Program-made: the position numbers and the translations under genes | Notes under the pieces: generated by a model | The model's database searches: none | What the model saw: only the letters and a program-made list of their open reading frames with translations | What the model was told of the DNA's origin: nothing | Source: Pseudomonas fluorescens | Lineage (GTDB): Bacteria > Pseudomonadota > Gammaproteobacteria > Pseudomonadales > Pseudomonadaceae | Direction: 5' to 3' | Length of the DNA stretch: 64,000 nucleotides | NCBI RefSeq assembly: GCF_002022275.1 | Contig: NZ_MSDF01000007.1 | Coordinates: 208,479 to 272,478 of the forward strand | In this document: positions 5,991 to 15,207 of the stretch, in pieces | Layout of the letters: every line of letters begins with the position of its first letter | Numbering within the stretch: position 1 is the first letter of the stretch

Positions 5991-8444
5991 ATGAAAAAAC
6001 TCAAATTGGTGATGATCGGCAACGGCATGGCCGGGGTTCGCACCCTTGAAGAATTGCTCAAGCTGAGCAGCGACCTGTACGACATCACGGTGTTCGGCGC
6101 CGAGCCCCACACCAACTACAACCGTATCCTGCTGTCGCCGGTGCTGGCCGGTGAACAGACGTTTGAAGAGATCGTGCTCAACGACCTCGACTGGTACCTG
6201 GATAACAACATCAAGTTGTTGCTCAACCGCAAAGTCGTGCAGATCGACCGCGTCAAACGCATCGTCATCGCCGAAGATGGCACCGAGGCCGAGTATGACC
6301 GCCTGTTGATTGCCACCGGCTCGACACCGTTCATCCTGCCGATTCCGGGCAATACATTGCAGGGTGTGATCGGCTACCGCGACATCGCCGACACCCAGGC
6401 CATGATCGACACTGCCAAAACCCACACACACGCGGTGGTGATCGGTGGCGGCCTGCTCGGCCTCGAAGCCGCCAACGGCCTGATGTTGCGCGGTATGCAC
6501 GTGACCGTGGTGCATATCGGCGAGTGGCTGCTGGAGCGACAACTGGACAAGACCAGCGGCCAATTGCTGCAAACCGAACTGGAAAGCCGTGGCCTGGTGT
6601 TTCGCCTGTGCGAGCAGACCCAGGCGCTGCATGACGCGGGCAATGGCCGGGTTGGATCGGTGCAATTCAAAAATGGCGACATCATCCCCGCCGACCTGGT
6701 GGTGATGGCCGCCGGCATTCGCCCCAATACCGAACTCGCGGAAAAATCCGGCATCCCGTGCAACCGTGGGATTTTGGTCAACGACACCCTGCAGACCTAC
6801 GACCCACGCATCTACGCAATTGGCGAATGCGCCAGCCACCGCGGAATCGCTTATGGCCTGGTCGCCCCATTGTTCGAACAGGCCAAGGTCTGCGCCAATC
6901 ACCTCGCGCAGCTGGGCTTCGCCACCTATAAAGGCTCGGTCACGTCGACCAAGTTGAAAGTCACCGGCATCGACTTGTTCTCCGCCGGCGACTTCATGGG
7001 CGGCGAAGGCACCGAAACCATCACCCTCTCCGACCCGATTGGCGGCGTGTACAAAAAACTGGTGATCAAGGACGACATCCTTGTCGGCGCCTGCCTGTAC
7101 GGCGACACCGCCGATGGCGGTTGGTATTTCCGCCAGATCCGTGAGAACCATGCCATTGGCGAAATTCGTGATCACCTGATGTTCGGCGAAAACGCACTGG
7201 GTGATGTAGGCCACCAAGGCCAGGACAAAGCCATGAGCATGGCCGACACTGCCGAAGTCTGCGGCTGCAACGGCGTGTGCAAAGGCACCATCGTCAAGGC
7301 GATCCAGGAACACGGGTTGTTCAGCGTCGATGATGTGAAAAAACACACCAAAGCCGCCAGCTCCTGCGGCTCCTGCGCAGGCTTGGTGGAACAAATCCTG
7401 ATCAACACCGTGGGCGGTGCAGCCGACGTCAAACCGAAAAGCGAAAAAGCCATTTGCGGCTGCAGCGACCTCAACCACGGGCAAATCCGCCAGGCCATTC
7501 GCGATCAGCACCTGCTGACCATCGCCGGCACCATGAGCTACCTGAACTGGCGTACACCGAATGGCTGTGCCACCTGCCGTCCGGCGCTGAACTACTACCT
7601 GATTTCCACCTGGCCCGGTGAGGCGAAGGACGACCCGCAATCGCGCCTGATCAACGAACGCGCCCACGCCAACATTCAGAAAGACGGCACCTACTCGGTA
7701 GTCCCAAGGATGTGGGGCGGTGTGACCAATCCGTCAGAGCTGCGGCGTATTGCCGACGTGGCCGACAAGTACAACGTGCCGATGGTCAAGGTTACCGGCG
7801 GGCAACGCATCGACTTGCTGGGTATCAAGAAGCAGGACTTGCCGGGCGTCTGGAAAGACCTCGACATGCCGTCCGGCCACGCCTACGGCAAATCCATCCG
7901 TACCGTGAAGACCTGCGTCGGCAGCGAGTTCTGCCGCTTTGGCACGCAGAACTCCACGCAGTTGGGGATTGAGCTGGAGCATGACCTGTTCAATATGTGG
8001 TCGCCTCACAAGGTGAAGCTGGCGGTGTCCGGATGCCCACGCAACTGCTCGGAAGCAGGCATCAAGGACGTAGGAATAATAGGCGTCGACTCGGGCTGGG
8101 AGATGTACATCGGCGGCAACGGCGGGATCAAAACCGAAGTCGCGGAGTTCTTCGTCAAGCTGAAAACCGCCGAAGAAGTGCGTGAATACAACGGTGCATT
8201 CCTGCAGCTTTATCGCGAAGAAGCCTTCTACCTCGAGCGCACTGTGCACTACCTGCAACGGGTGGGCATGGAGCACATCAAAAAAGCCGTGCTGGAAGAC
8301 CCGGCGCGGCGCCAGGCCCTCAATGAGCGGCTGCAATTCTCGCTGTCCTTCGAGCAGGACCCCTGGAAAGAACGCCTGGAACAGCCGCTGCTGAAAAAGG
8401 AATTTGATGTGATCCCCGTCAAACAGCTGGAGGTATTGGCATGA
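5991..8444 (+). CDS. nirB: NADH-dependent assimilatory nitrite reductase, large subunit NirB
   Basis: An 817-residue siroheme flavoprotein reducing nitrite to ammonium with NADH. Visible in order: FAD-binding segment (MIGNGMAGVRTLEELL), NAD-binding segment (VVIGGGLLGLEAANGL), two BFD-type [2Fe-2S] domains (CGCNGVCKG...CGSC and ICGCSD...CATC), then the nitrite/sulfite reductase half-domains with the [4Fe-4S]-siroheme cysteines in TCVGSEFCRFGTQ and SGCPRNCSEAG. Full length for the family. ATG 5991 follows GGAG, and upstream in-frame codons fall in the terminator. nirD overlaps its end by four bases. Confidence 0.97.
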   Translation: MKKLKLVMIGNGMAGVRTLEELLKLSSDLYDITVFGAEPHTNYNRILLSPVLAGEQTFEEIVLNDLDWYLDNNIKLLLNRKVVQIDRVKRIVIAEDGTEAEYDRLLIATGSTPFILPIPGNTLQGVIGYRDIADTQAMIDTAKTHTHAVVIGGGLLGLEAANGLMLRGMHVTVVHIGEWLLERQLDKTSGQLLQTELESRGLVFRLCEQTQALHDAGNGRVGSVQFKNGDIIPADLVVMAAGIRPNTELAEKSGIPCNRGILVNDTLQTYDPRIYAIGECASHRGIAYGLVAPLFEQAKVCANHLAQLGFATYKGSVTSTKLKVTGIDLFSAGDFMGGEGTETITLSDPIGGVYKKLVIKDDILVGACLYGDTADGGWYFRQIRENHAIGEIRDHLMFGENALGDVGHQGQDKAMSMADTAEVCGCNGVCKGTIVKAIQEHGLFSVDDVKKHTKAASSCGSCAGLVEQILINTVGGAADVKPKSEKAICGCSDLNHGQIRQAIRDQHLLTIAGTMSYLNWRTPNGCATCRPALNYYLISTWPGEAKDDPQSRLINERAHANIQKDGTYSVVPRMWGGVTNPSELRRIADVADKYNVPMVKVTGGQRIDLLGIKKQDLPGVWKDLDMPSGHAYGKSIRTVKTCVGSEFCRFGTQNSTQLGIELEHDLFNMWSPHKVKLAVSGCPRNCSEAGIKDVGIIGVDSGWEMYIGGNGGIKTEVAEFFVKLKTAEEVREYNGAFLQLYREEAFYLERTVHYLQRVGMEHIKKAVLEDPARRQALNERLQFSLSFEQDPWKERLEQPLLKKEFDVIPVKQLEVLA

Positions 8445-8758
8445 ACTGGCTGGATATCTGCGCCCTCGATGAAATCAACGCCCTGGGCTCGCGCATCATC
8501 AGCGGGCCGAAAGGCGACATTGCGATTTTTCGTACGAGCGACGACGAAGTTTTCGCCCTCGACGACCGCTGCCCGCACAAAGGCGGCCCGCTGTCCCAAG
8601 GCTTGATCTACGGCAAACGCGTGGCGTGCCCGCTGCACAACTGGCAGATCGACCTGGCCTCCGGCGAAGCCCAGGCGCCGGATATCGGCTGTGCCCATCA
8701 TCACGCCGCCCGTGTGGAAAACGGCCGGGTGATGCTGGCCCTGCGGGACGCCGGTTGA
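8441..8758 (+). CDS. nirD: Nitrite reductase small subunit NirD
   Basis: A 105-residue Rieske-type protein, the small subunit of NADH nitrite reductase. It retains both Rieske ligand motifs, CPHKGG (C-x-H) and CPLHNW (C-x2-H), so a [2Fe-2S] cluster is likely, whereas some enterobacterial NirD proteins have lost these ligands. It starts inside the nirB stop codon (ATGA) and its own stop overlaps the next ATG, indicating tight translational coupling of nirB-nirD-nasC. Confidence 0.95.
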   Translation: MNWLDICALDEINALGSRIISGPKGDIAIFRTSDDEVFALDDRCPHKGGPLSQGLIYGKRVACPLHNWQIDLASGEAQAPDIGCAHHHAARVENGRVMLALRDAG

Positions 8759-11466
8759 TGAACCGCCAGACCACCGCGTCCACCTGCTGTTATTGCGGGG
8801 TGGGTTGCGGCGTGCTGATCGAGCATGACGGCGAGCAGATCCTGGGCGTGACAGGCGACCCGAGCCACCCGGCGAATTTCGGCAAACTGTGCAGCAAGGG
8901 ATCGAGCCTGCACCTGACCGGCGACTTGAGCGCTCGCGCCCTGTACCCGGAGCTGCGCCTGGGCAAAGGCCTGGCGCGCGCCCGCACCGATTGGGACACA
9001 GCGCTGGAACACGCCGCCAACGTGTTCGCCGACACCATCGCCGAACATGGGCCGGACAGTGTGGCGTTCTACATTTCCGGGCAATTGCTCACCGAGGACT
9101 ATTACAGCTTCAACAAGCTGGCGCGGGCATTGGTGGGCACCAACAATATCGATAGCAACTCGCGGCTGTGCATGTCCTCGGCAGTGGTCGGCTACAAGCG
9201 CAGCCTGGGCGCCGATGCGCCGCCGTGCAGTTATGAAGACCTGGAAAGCAGCGACTGCGTGATGATCGTCGGCAGCAATATGGCCTACGCCCACCCGGTA
9301 TTGTTCCGACGCCTGGAGGAAGCCAAAGCGCAGCGCCCGCAGATGAAAGTGCTGGTGATCGACCCACGCCGTACAGACACCTGCGATTTGGCTGACTTGC
9401 ACCTGGCGATCTTGCCGGGCACGGACGTGGCGCTGTTCCACGGGATTTTGCACCTGTTGCTGTGGGAAGACTGGATCGACCGCGCGTTTATCCAGGCGCG
9501 CACCGAAGGCGTGGCCGAGCTTAAACGCTTGGTGCATGACTACACGCCACAGATGGTGACGCAGCTGTGCGGGATCAGCGTCGAGCAATTGCGCCAGTGC
9601 GCGGAATGGGTCGGCACCTCCAGCAGTTTTCTGTCGTTATGGTGCATGGGGCTGAATCAGTCCACCGCCGGCAGCGCGAAAAACAGTGCGTTGATCAACT
9701 TGCATCTGGCTACCGGTACCCTCGGCCGGCCGGGGTGCGGGCCGTTTTCTCTGACCGGTCAACCCAATGCCATGGGTGGGCGCGAAACCGGGAGCCTGTC
9801 GAATTTGCTGCCGGGTCATCGCGAAGCGTCCAACCCCGAACATCGGGCAGAAGTCGCGGCCTACTGGGGGATTGACTCGTTGCCGGCATCGACCGGGCTC
9901 ACGGCCGTCGAGCTGTTTGAACAGGTCCAGGCGGGCAAGATCAAGGCTCTGTGGATCGCCTGTACCAACCCGGCGCAATCGCTGCCGGACCAGAACAGCG
10001 TGCGCGCAGCATTGGAGGCCTGCCCCTTTGTGGTCTTGCAGGAGGCTTTTCGCACCACGGAAACCGCCGCCTATGCCGACTTGCTATTGCCCGCCGCCAG
10101 TTGGGGCGAGAAGGAAGGCACCGTGACTAACTCCGAGCGGCGGATTTCCCACGTGCGCCGCGCCATTGTCCCACCGGGAGAAGCGAGGTCGGACTGGGCG
10201 ATTACAGTGGATTTCGCTCAGCGTCTGGAGAAACGTCTGCGCCCAGGGATGACGAGCCTGTTCGCTTTCGAGGGCCCTGCGCAGATCTTTGATGAATACA
10301 AGGTCCTGACCCGCGAGCGAGACCTCGACCTGTCGGGCATCAGCCATGCCCTGCTTGACCGTATAGGCCCACAACAATGGCCATTTCCCGAGGGCGCACA
10401 GGCCGGAACGCCACGCCTGTACACCGATAGCGTGTTCCCGACCACCAACGGTCGTGCGCGCTTTATTGCCGACCCTTACCGCGCCGCCAAGGAGCAGCGC
10501 GACGCGCGCTTCCCGCTGACGTTGATCACTGGGCGCCTCCGCGACCAGTGGCATGGCATGAGCCGCACCGGCACGGCAGCACAATTGTTCGGGCATGTGA
10601 GCGAGGCGTTATTGAGCCTGCACCCGGATGAACTGCGTCGCCATCGCTTCAAGGAAGGCGACCTGGTCAACCTGAAGAGCCGTCGCGGCAACGTCATCGT
10701 CGCCGTCAGCAGTGATGACAGCGTGCGCCCGGGTCAGGCGTTCTTGCCGATGCATTGGGGTGATCGTTTTCTCAAGGGCGGCGTCAATGCGCTGACCCAA
10801 CCGGCATTCGATCCCTTGTCGAAACAGCCGGAACTCAAGCACAGCGGCGTACGTCTGGAAGCGGTGCAATTGCCATGGCAACTGTTTGCGCTGATCGAAG
10901 GAAATGTTCAGCAACACTTTGAAGCGCTACGCCCCCTGTGTGAGGGCTTTTCCTACGTCAGCTTGAGCCTCACCGGGCGTGAGCGGCCGGCCTTATTGGT
11001 GAGGGCTGCACATACCGAGGCGCCTGATCTGCAACTGCTGACCCGAATCGATGAGCTGTTGGGCCTGAACGACGGCCCCGTGATGGCTTACGACGACCCG
11101 CGCCGTTCAATCGGCAAGCGCGTGAAGATCGAGAAAGGCCGTATCACGGCCCTGCGCCTGGCCGGTGAAACCCTGGCGCGGCATTGGTTGCAGAGCCTGT
11201 GGCTGGAAGGCCGCGCTGACGATCAACTGCGCCGCTGGCTGTTGGCGCCGTTAAGCGCGCCACCGGGTGGCGCGGCGGTGAGCAGCAAGATCCTGTGCAA
11301 CTGCAAAAACGTCAGCGAGAGCGCCGTGTGCGCCGGTATTGCCCGTGGCCTCGGCCTGGATGAGCTCAAACAGGCACTCGGTTGCGGCACGCAATGCGGC
11401 TCCTGTGTGCCGGAAATAAAACGTCTTTTGGCAAGCAATCCGAAGCCAATCGCACTAGGTGTGTAA
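8758..11466 (+). CDS. nasC: Assimilatory nitrate reductase catalytic subunit
   Basis: A 902-residue molybdopterin (bis-MGD) oxidoreductase. The N-terminal [4Fe-4S] motif is CCYCGVGCGV with a fourth cysteine in KLCSKGSS. Central molybdopterin-binding segments include RLCMSSAVVGYK and GRPGCGPFSLTGQPNAMGGR. The C-terminal ~60 residues form a BFD-like [2Fe-2S] domain (CNCKNVSE...CGTQCGSC), as in the Klebsiella-type enzyme. It reduces nitrate to nitrite in the cytoplasm. ATG 8758 overlaps the nirD stop; a longer reading frame exists inside nirD but has no support. Also called nasA or narB in other genera. Confidence 0.94.
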   Translation: MNRQTTASTCCYCGVGCGVLIEHDGEQILGVTGDPSHPANFGKLCSKGSSLHLTGDLSARALYPELRLGKGLARARTDWDTALEHAANVFADTIAEHGPDSVAFYISGQLLTEDYYSFNKLARALVGTNNIDSNSRLCMSSAVVGYKRSLGADAPPCSYEDLESSDCVMIVGSNMAYAHPVLFRRLEEAKAQRPQMKVLVIDPRRTDTCDLADLHLAILPGTDVALFHGILHLLLWEDWIDRAFIQARTEGVAELKRLVHDYTPQMVTQLCGISVEQLRQCAEWVGTSSSFLSLWCMGLNQSTAGSAKNSALINLHLATGTLGRPGCGPFSLTGQPNAMGGRETGSLSNLLPGHREASNPEHRAEVAAYWGIDSLPASTGLTAVELFEQVQAGKIKALWIACTNPAQSLPDQNSVRAALEACPFVVLQEAFRTTETAAYADLLLPAASWGEKEGTVTNSERRISHVRRAIVPPGEARSDWAITVDFAQRLEKRLRPGMTSLFAFEGPAQIFDEYKVLTRERDLDLSGISHALLDRIGPQQWPFPEGAQAGTPRLYTDSVFPTTNGRARFIADPYRAAKEQRDARFPLTLITGRLRDQWHGMSRTGTAAQLFGHVSEALLSLHPDELRRHRFKEGDLVNLKSRRGNVIVAVSSDDSVRPGQAFLPMHWGDRFLKGGVNALTQPAFDPLSKQPELKHSGVRLEAVQLPWQLFALIEGNVQQHFEALRPLCEGFSYVSLSLTGRERPALLVRAAHTEAPDLQLLTRIDELLGLNDGPVMAYDDPRRSIGKRVKIEKGRITALRLAGETLARHWLQSLWLEGRADDQLRRWLLAPLSAPPGGAAVSSKILCNCKNVSESAVCAGIARGLGLDELKQALGCGTQCGSCVPEIKRLLASNPKPIALGV

Positions 11467-11476
11467 GGGGAAGAAC

Positions 11477-12220
11477 ATGAGCGCAAAAGTCTGGCTGGTG
11501 GGCGCAGGGCCCGGTGATCCGGAGCTGTTGACCCTAAAAGCGGTTAGGGCGATGCACGAAGCCGATGTGGTGTTGATCGACGATCTGGTCAACCCGGCAG
11601 TGCTGGAACACTGCGTAGGTGCGCGCGTAATCACCGTAGGTAAACGTGGTGGCTGCCGTTCTACACCGCAAGACTTCATCCACCGCTTGATGCTGAGGCA
11701 TGCGCGCCAGGGCAAATGCGTGGTGCGCCTCAAAGGCGGTGACCCGTGTATTTTTGGCCGGGGCGGCGAAGAAGCCACGTGGTTGCGTGAGCGCGGGGTG
11801 GAAGTTGAGCTGGTCAACGGCATTACCGCGGGCCTGGCGGGGGCGACGAATTGCGACATTCCACTGACCTTGCGCGGTGTCAGCCGTGGCGTGACGCTGG
11901 TGACGGCACATACCCAGGATGACAGCAGCCTGAATTGGCGCGCGCTCGCAGAGGGCGGAACGACGTTGGTGGTTTATATGGGTGTGGCCAAGCTGGAGGA
12001 AATTCGCCAGCAATTGCTGGACGGGGGCATGGCCGCGGATATGCCGGTGGCGATGATCGAAAATGCATCGCTGCCCCAGCAGCGCGAATGCCGCAGCGAT
12101 CTGGCACGCATGCATATCGATGCGCTGGCGTTCGCCTTGAAAAGCCCGGCGATCCTGGTAATTGGCAGCGTCGCCGCCGCTGCTCAGGCCGTCTGCATTG
12201 CTGTGTCAGCCAGCGCCTGA
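11477..12220 (+). CDS. cobA: Uroporphyrinogen-III C-methyltransferase
   Basis: A 247-residue SAM-dependent methyltransferase making precorrin-2, the precursor of siroheme needed by NirB. Family motifs are present: VGAGPGDPELLTLKA near the N-terminus, VRLKGGDPCIFGRGGEE and the NGITAGLAGA region. It is a stand-alone methylase, not a CysG fusion, so the dehydrogenase/chelatase must be encoded elsewhere. Start ATG 11477 follows AAGGGGA, ten bases after the nitrate reductase stop, and it ends the assimilation operon. Confidence 0.93.
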   Translation: MSAKVWLVGAGPGDPELLTLKAVRAMHEADVVLIDDLVNPAVLEHCVGARVITVGKRGGCRSTPQDFIHRLMLRHARQGKCVVRLKGGDPCIFGRGGEEATWLRERGVEVELVNGITAGLAGATNCDIPLTLRGVSRGVTLVTAHTQDDSSLNWRALAEGGTTLVVYMGVAKLEEIRQQLLDGGMAADMPVAMIENASLPQQRECRSDLARMHIDALAFALKSPAILVIGSVAAAAQAVCIAVSASA

Positions 12221-12235
12221 GTCAAATTCGAGGCG

Positions 12236-12265
12236 AAAAAAGCCCGGCCTAAACCGGGCTTTTTT
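12236..12265. terminator. Bidirectional intrinsic terminator between cobA and oprF
   Basis: A6-GCCCGG-cctaaa-CCGGGC-T6 is a perfect hairpin with A- and T-tracts on both sides. It can stop transcription of cobA on the plus strand and of oprF on the minus strand. Confidence 0.92.
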
Positions 12266-12279
12266 CTACCACTCAGTAA

Positions 12280-13263
12280 TTACTGAGCAGCTTGAGCTTC
12301 AACCGAGGCTTCTACGCGACGGTTAACAGCACGGCCTGCTTCAGTTGCGTTGTCAGCAACTGGACGGGATTTACCGTAACCAACCGAGCTAACGCGGTTA
12401 GGAGCGATACCGTCTTTGACCAGAACTTGCTTGACCGCGTCAGCACGACGCTGGGACAGCTTCTGGTTGTAAGCGTCTGGACCTACGGAGTCAGTGTGAC
12501 CTTCAACCACGGTGGTGGTCTGTGGGTACTGCTTCATGAAGTCGGCCAGGTTTTTCACGTCGCCGTAGCTGTTAGGCTTAACAACGGACTTGTCGAAGTC
12601 GAACTTGACGTCCAGCTCAACACGAACAACCTGAGCAACTGGAGCTTCTGGCTCTGGAGTTGGCTCTGGAGCTGGTGCTGGGGTAGGAGCTGGAGCTACT
12701 GCGCCAGCGTTGCCGCCGAAGTTCACACCCAGGCCGACCAGTGCGGAGTAGTCCCACTTGCCGTTGTCGATAGCGTAGTCAGCTTCAACGCCAGCACGAG
12801 CGAACAGGTTGTTGGTGAAGTAGTACTTCACGCCTGCGCCAGCGATAGCCAGAGTCGACTGATCGCGACCTTTGTGGCCGTCGGCTTCTACGTTGGTGCG
12901 GCTCTGGTGACCGAAACCACCTTCTACGTATGGACGCAGGGAGTCAACACCAGCCTGACCGAAGTGGTACTGAGCAGTCACGCTGCCAGTGTCACCCTTG
13001 ATCTTCTGGCTACCAGTACCGTCGTTCGAACGGGTGTGGTTAGTAGTGTCGTAGTTCAGGTTGATCGACACATCGTCGGTCAAGAAGTAACCGATGCTCG
13101 CGCCAGGGTTGAAGCCGTCTTCGATGTGCTTGACGCTATCGTTGAACTGCTTCTTGTAGAACAGCTGGCCTTCAACTGCGCCTTGGCCTTGTGCCAGTGC
13201 GCCGAAAGAAGTAGCGGCAATAAGAGTACCAATGGCCAAGCCCAAGGTGTTTTTCAGTTTCAT
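12280..13263 (-). CDS. oprF: Major outer-membrane porin OprF
   Basis: A 327-residue OmpA-family protein. It has a signal peptide (MKLKNTLGLAIGTLIAA...ALAQ), an N-terminal eight-stranded barrel (to ~residue 175), a Pro/Ala/Glu-rich hinge (PAPTPAPAPEPTPEPEAP) and a C-terminal peptidoglycan-binding OmpA domain (VVEGHTDSVG, LSQRRADAVKQVL, NRRVE). It links the outer membrane to peptidoglycan and forms a non-specific pore. No cysteines are present, unlike the P. aeruginosa protein, which fits the fluorescens group. It lies downstream of sigX, a known regulator of oprF. Confidence 0.97.
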   Translation of the reverse strand: MKLKNTLGLAIGTLIAATSFGALAQGQGAVEGQLFYKKQFNDSVKHIEDGFNPGASIGYFLTDDVSINLNYDTTNHTRSNDGTGSQKIKGDTGSVTAQYHFGQAGVDSLRPYVEGGFGHQSRTNVEADGHKGRDQSTLAIAGAGVKYYFTNNLFARAGVEADYAIDNGKWDYSALVGLGVNFGGNAGAVAPAPTPAPAPEPTPEPEAPVAQVVRVELDVKFDFDKSVVKPNSYGDVKNLADFMKQYPQTTTVVEGHTDSVGPDAYNQKLSQRRADAVKQVLVKDGIAPNRVSSVGYGKSRPVADNATEAGRAVNRRVEASVEAQAAQ

Positions 13264-13370
13264 CCGTTAAATCCCCATCTGGTGATTGTAAAGCAGTCCC
13301 ACAAACCGGGGGACAACTCGGCGACAAGTCTAACAGAACTTGCCTACACGTAAGAGATATTTGCCACGCA

Positions 13371-13961
13371 CTAAGTTTCAGTCTCGCCCGCAAATTTCTC
13401 ACGTAATTTATCAAGAGCACGTTTGTAACGCATTTTTGTAGCACTCAAACCCATGTGCATGATGTCAGCAATTTCCTGAAACTCCAGCTCTGCGACAAAA
13501 CGTAGCACCAGAATTTCGCGGTCAATCGGATTCACATGCACCAACCAGCGATCAAGTCCGGCCTTTTCCTCGGGTGCTGGCGCCTTCTCTTCAGACGCTT
13601 CCTCAAGGGGGTCCAGACTCAAAGCGTCCATCAAGCGACGCTTTCGCCGTTCCTTACGATACTGCGTGATGCACTCGTTGTACGTGATGCTGTAGAGCCA
13701 TGTCTTGAACTTCGATTTGCCCTCAAAGTTCTTCAGGCCGTACAGCACCTTGAGCATCACTTCCTGACAGACATCGTCCGCATCTCTATCGTTCCCTAAA
13801 TACCTTGAACAAACGTTGAACAGAGTGCGTTGATATCTGCGCATCAATTCTTCGTACGCGCGTGTTACGTGAAACAGCTCCGTGTGCGAGCGCGCGACCA
13901 ACTCCTCATCAGAGAGCTCACGGGGGTCATAGCGCGTGGACAGCGTTTGGGCTTTATTCAA
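13371..13961 (-). CDS. sigX: ECF sigma factor SigX
   Basis: A 196-residue extracytoplasmic-function sigma factor with region 2 (DRDADDVCQEVMLKVLYGL, KFKTWLYSITYNECI) and region 4 (PIDREILVLRFVAELEF, GLSATKMRYKRALDKL). In Pseudomonas SigX responds to envelope stress and controls oprF and membrane-lipid genes. The start used here is TTG at 13961, giving MNKAQTLSTRYDP, the N-terminus I recall for SigX orthologs; no clear Shine-Dalgarno site is visible. No anti-sigma gene is adjacent. The 107 bases between it and oprF hold the oprF promoter region. Confidence 0.93.
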   Translation of the reverse strand: MNKAQTLSTRYDPRELSDEELVARSHTELFHVTRAYEELMRRYQRTLFNVCSRYLGNDRDADDVCQEVMLKVLYGLKNFEGKSKFKTWLYSITYNECITQYRKERRKRRLMDALSLDPLEEASEEKAPAPEEKAGLDRWLVHVNPIDREILVLRFVAELEFQEIADIMHMGLSATKMRYKRALDKLREKFAGETET

Positions 13962-14048
13962 AACAAGTCGTGCCGACAGTCAGGTCAATGTCCGCTACAG
14001 CCCGGTCAACCGGGTTTGCGGCGGCGTACATTAGCAGGGTTTGCCGGG

Positions 14049-14873
14049 TTAGCGGCTACTGACCTGCTGCTCCAGGAGAATCCGATTGGACAGCGACACT
14101 AGCTCACCGTCATCGGTCAGCACCGTCGTCTTGACCGTACCGATCTCCTCGATTTGCCCTTCAACCTCGCCCACACGCACCTGTTGCCCTACCTGATACA
14201 ACTCACGCACATAGATTCCCGCAAGAATCTGACCGGCAATTTCCCGGCTTCCCAACCCCATGGCCAGCGCAACGGCCAGACCAACGGTAATCAAAACAAT
14301 CACAATCACGTGGTTGAGCAGGTCAGTTTTGACCTCCAACTGGCTGATCGCGACGGAAATACTGATGATGATCACCAGGCCTTGGGCGATTCGCCCCAGG
14401 CCCGCAGCATAGTCCAACCCCACGCCTTCAGCCGCCCCGCGCACCAGCCCATTGGCCAGCTGCGCCAGTAAAACGCCTACCAGCAACACCAGCGCGCCGC
14501 CGAAAACCTTTGGCAAATACAGTGCCAGCATGTCGAGCGTAGCTGAAACTCGCTCAAGGCCAAGGGATTGAGCTGCCGAAACCAGAAAAACAAGCAAAAT
14601 AAACCAATAGACGATCTTGCCGATCAACGTAGAGATCGGCACCTGCAACCCGACGCGGCCCAGCATCTTGGTCAGGCCAGTGCCTGCCATCAGTCGGTCA
14701 AGGCCCAGCTTTGCGAGTAGTTTGGACAGCAAGGTGTCGAGCAGCTTGGCCACGACAAAACCCAGCAGCACCAACACCAGGGCACCAAACAGGTTGGGAA
14801 TGAAATTCGCCACCTTGGTCCACAATGCGGTCATAGCGGTGACCAGGCTCTGGGTCCAGAGATCAAGTTCCAT
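14049..14873 (-). CDS. cmpX: Small-conductance mechanosensitive-channel-like membrane protein CmpX
   Basis: A 274-residue integral membrane protein with about five hydrophobic segments (for example LFGALVLVLLGFVVAKLL and IVYWFILLVFLV) and a short C-terminal beta-rich MscS-like domain (GIYVRELYQVGQQVRVGEVEGQIEEIG). The order sigX-cmpX-crfX-cmaX is characteristic of Pseudomonas. ATG 14873 lies two bases after the crfX stop codon; an in-frame TTG at 14879 would overlap that stop. Likely cotranscribed with crfX. Proposed to affect membrane tension or SigX signalling. Confidence 0.87.
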   Translation of the reverse strand: MELDLWTQSLVTAMTALWTKVANFIPNLFGALVLVLLGFVVAKLLDTLLSKLLAKLGLDRLMAGTGLTKMLGRVGLQVPISTLIGKIVYWFILLVFLVSAAQSLGLERVSATLDMLALYLPKVFGGALVLLVGVLLAQLANGLVRGAAEGVGLDYAAGLGRIAQGLVIIISISVAISQLEVKTDLLNHVIVIVLITVGLAVALAMGLGSREIAGQILAGIYVRELYQVGQQVRVGEVEGQIEEIGTVKTTVLTDDGELVSLSNRILLEQQVSSR

Positions 14874-14875
14874 AT

Positions 14876-15121
14876 TCAATCAGCCTTATCAGCAGTGCGA
14901 GCAAGAGGTTTACGACGGGAAACCGGGGATACGTGGGCCGAACCATTGTTCAGGGCCATCATCAACGCCGGTACCCAACGACCGAGCAGACCGAACAGAT
15001 CCCCCGCCCCAACCTGACGGTTGGCGGTTTTCAACACGCGGCCCAGGCAGGCGTCGTCATCACGGTTGGATGGCGAAGCATTGAGCATGTCACGCAAAGA
15101 CTGTTCGAACGGATCGTGCAT
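14876..15121 (-). CDS. crfX: Small conserved protein CrfX
   Basis: An 81-residue soluble protein beginning MHDPFEQSLRDML, matching the crfX gene found upstream of cmpX in pseudomonads. Its function is unknown. The start was set at ATG 15121 because GAGAGGT lies just upstream; a longer in-frame TTG start would swallow that site. The C-terminus is basic and lacks recognisable domains. It is tightly coupled to cmpX. Confidence 0.82.
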   Translation of the reverse strand: MHDPFEQSLRDMLNASPSNRDDDACLGRVLKTANRQVGAGDLFGLLGRWVPALMMALNNGSAHVSPVSRRKPLARTADKAD

Positions 15122-15207
15122 AAAGACCTCTCGCAAGTGATTTAAAAGACGAGGGTAAAATTCTTGGGGTCACATAGGACCCTTCCTACGTTCAGGTCAT
15201 ATTCAGG

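Noticed and set aside
5832..7667. 611-codon minus-strand frame opposite nirB
   Set aside because: Shadow of nirB; it would also read through the nirB terminator leader, and no ribosome-binding site or domain is visible.
13962..14048. Terminator or small RNA between sigX and cmpX
   Set aside because: Only a short CCGG-tcaa-CCGG hairpin without a T-run is present, which is too weak to call.
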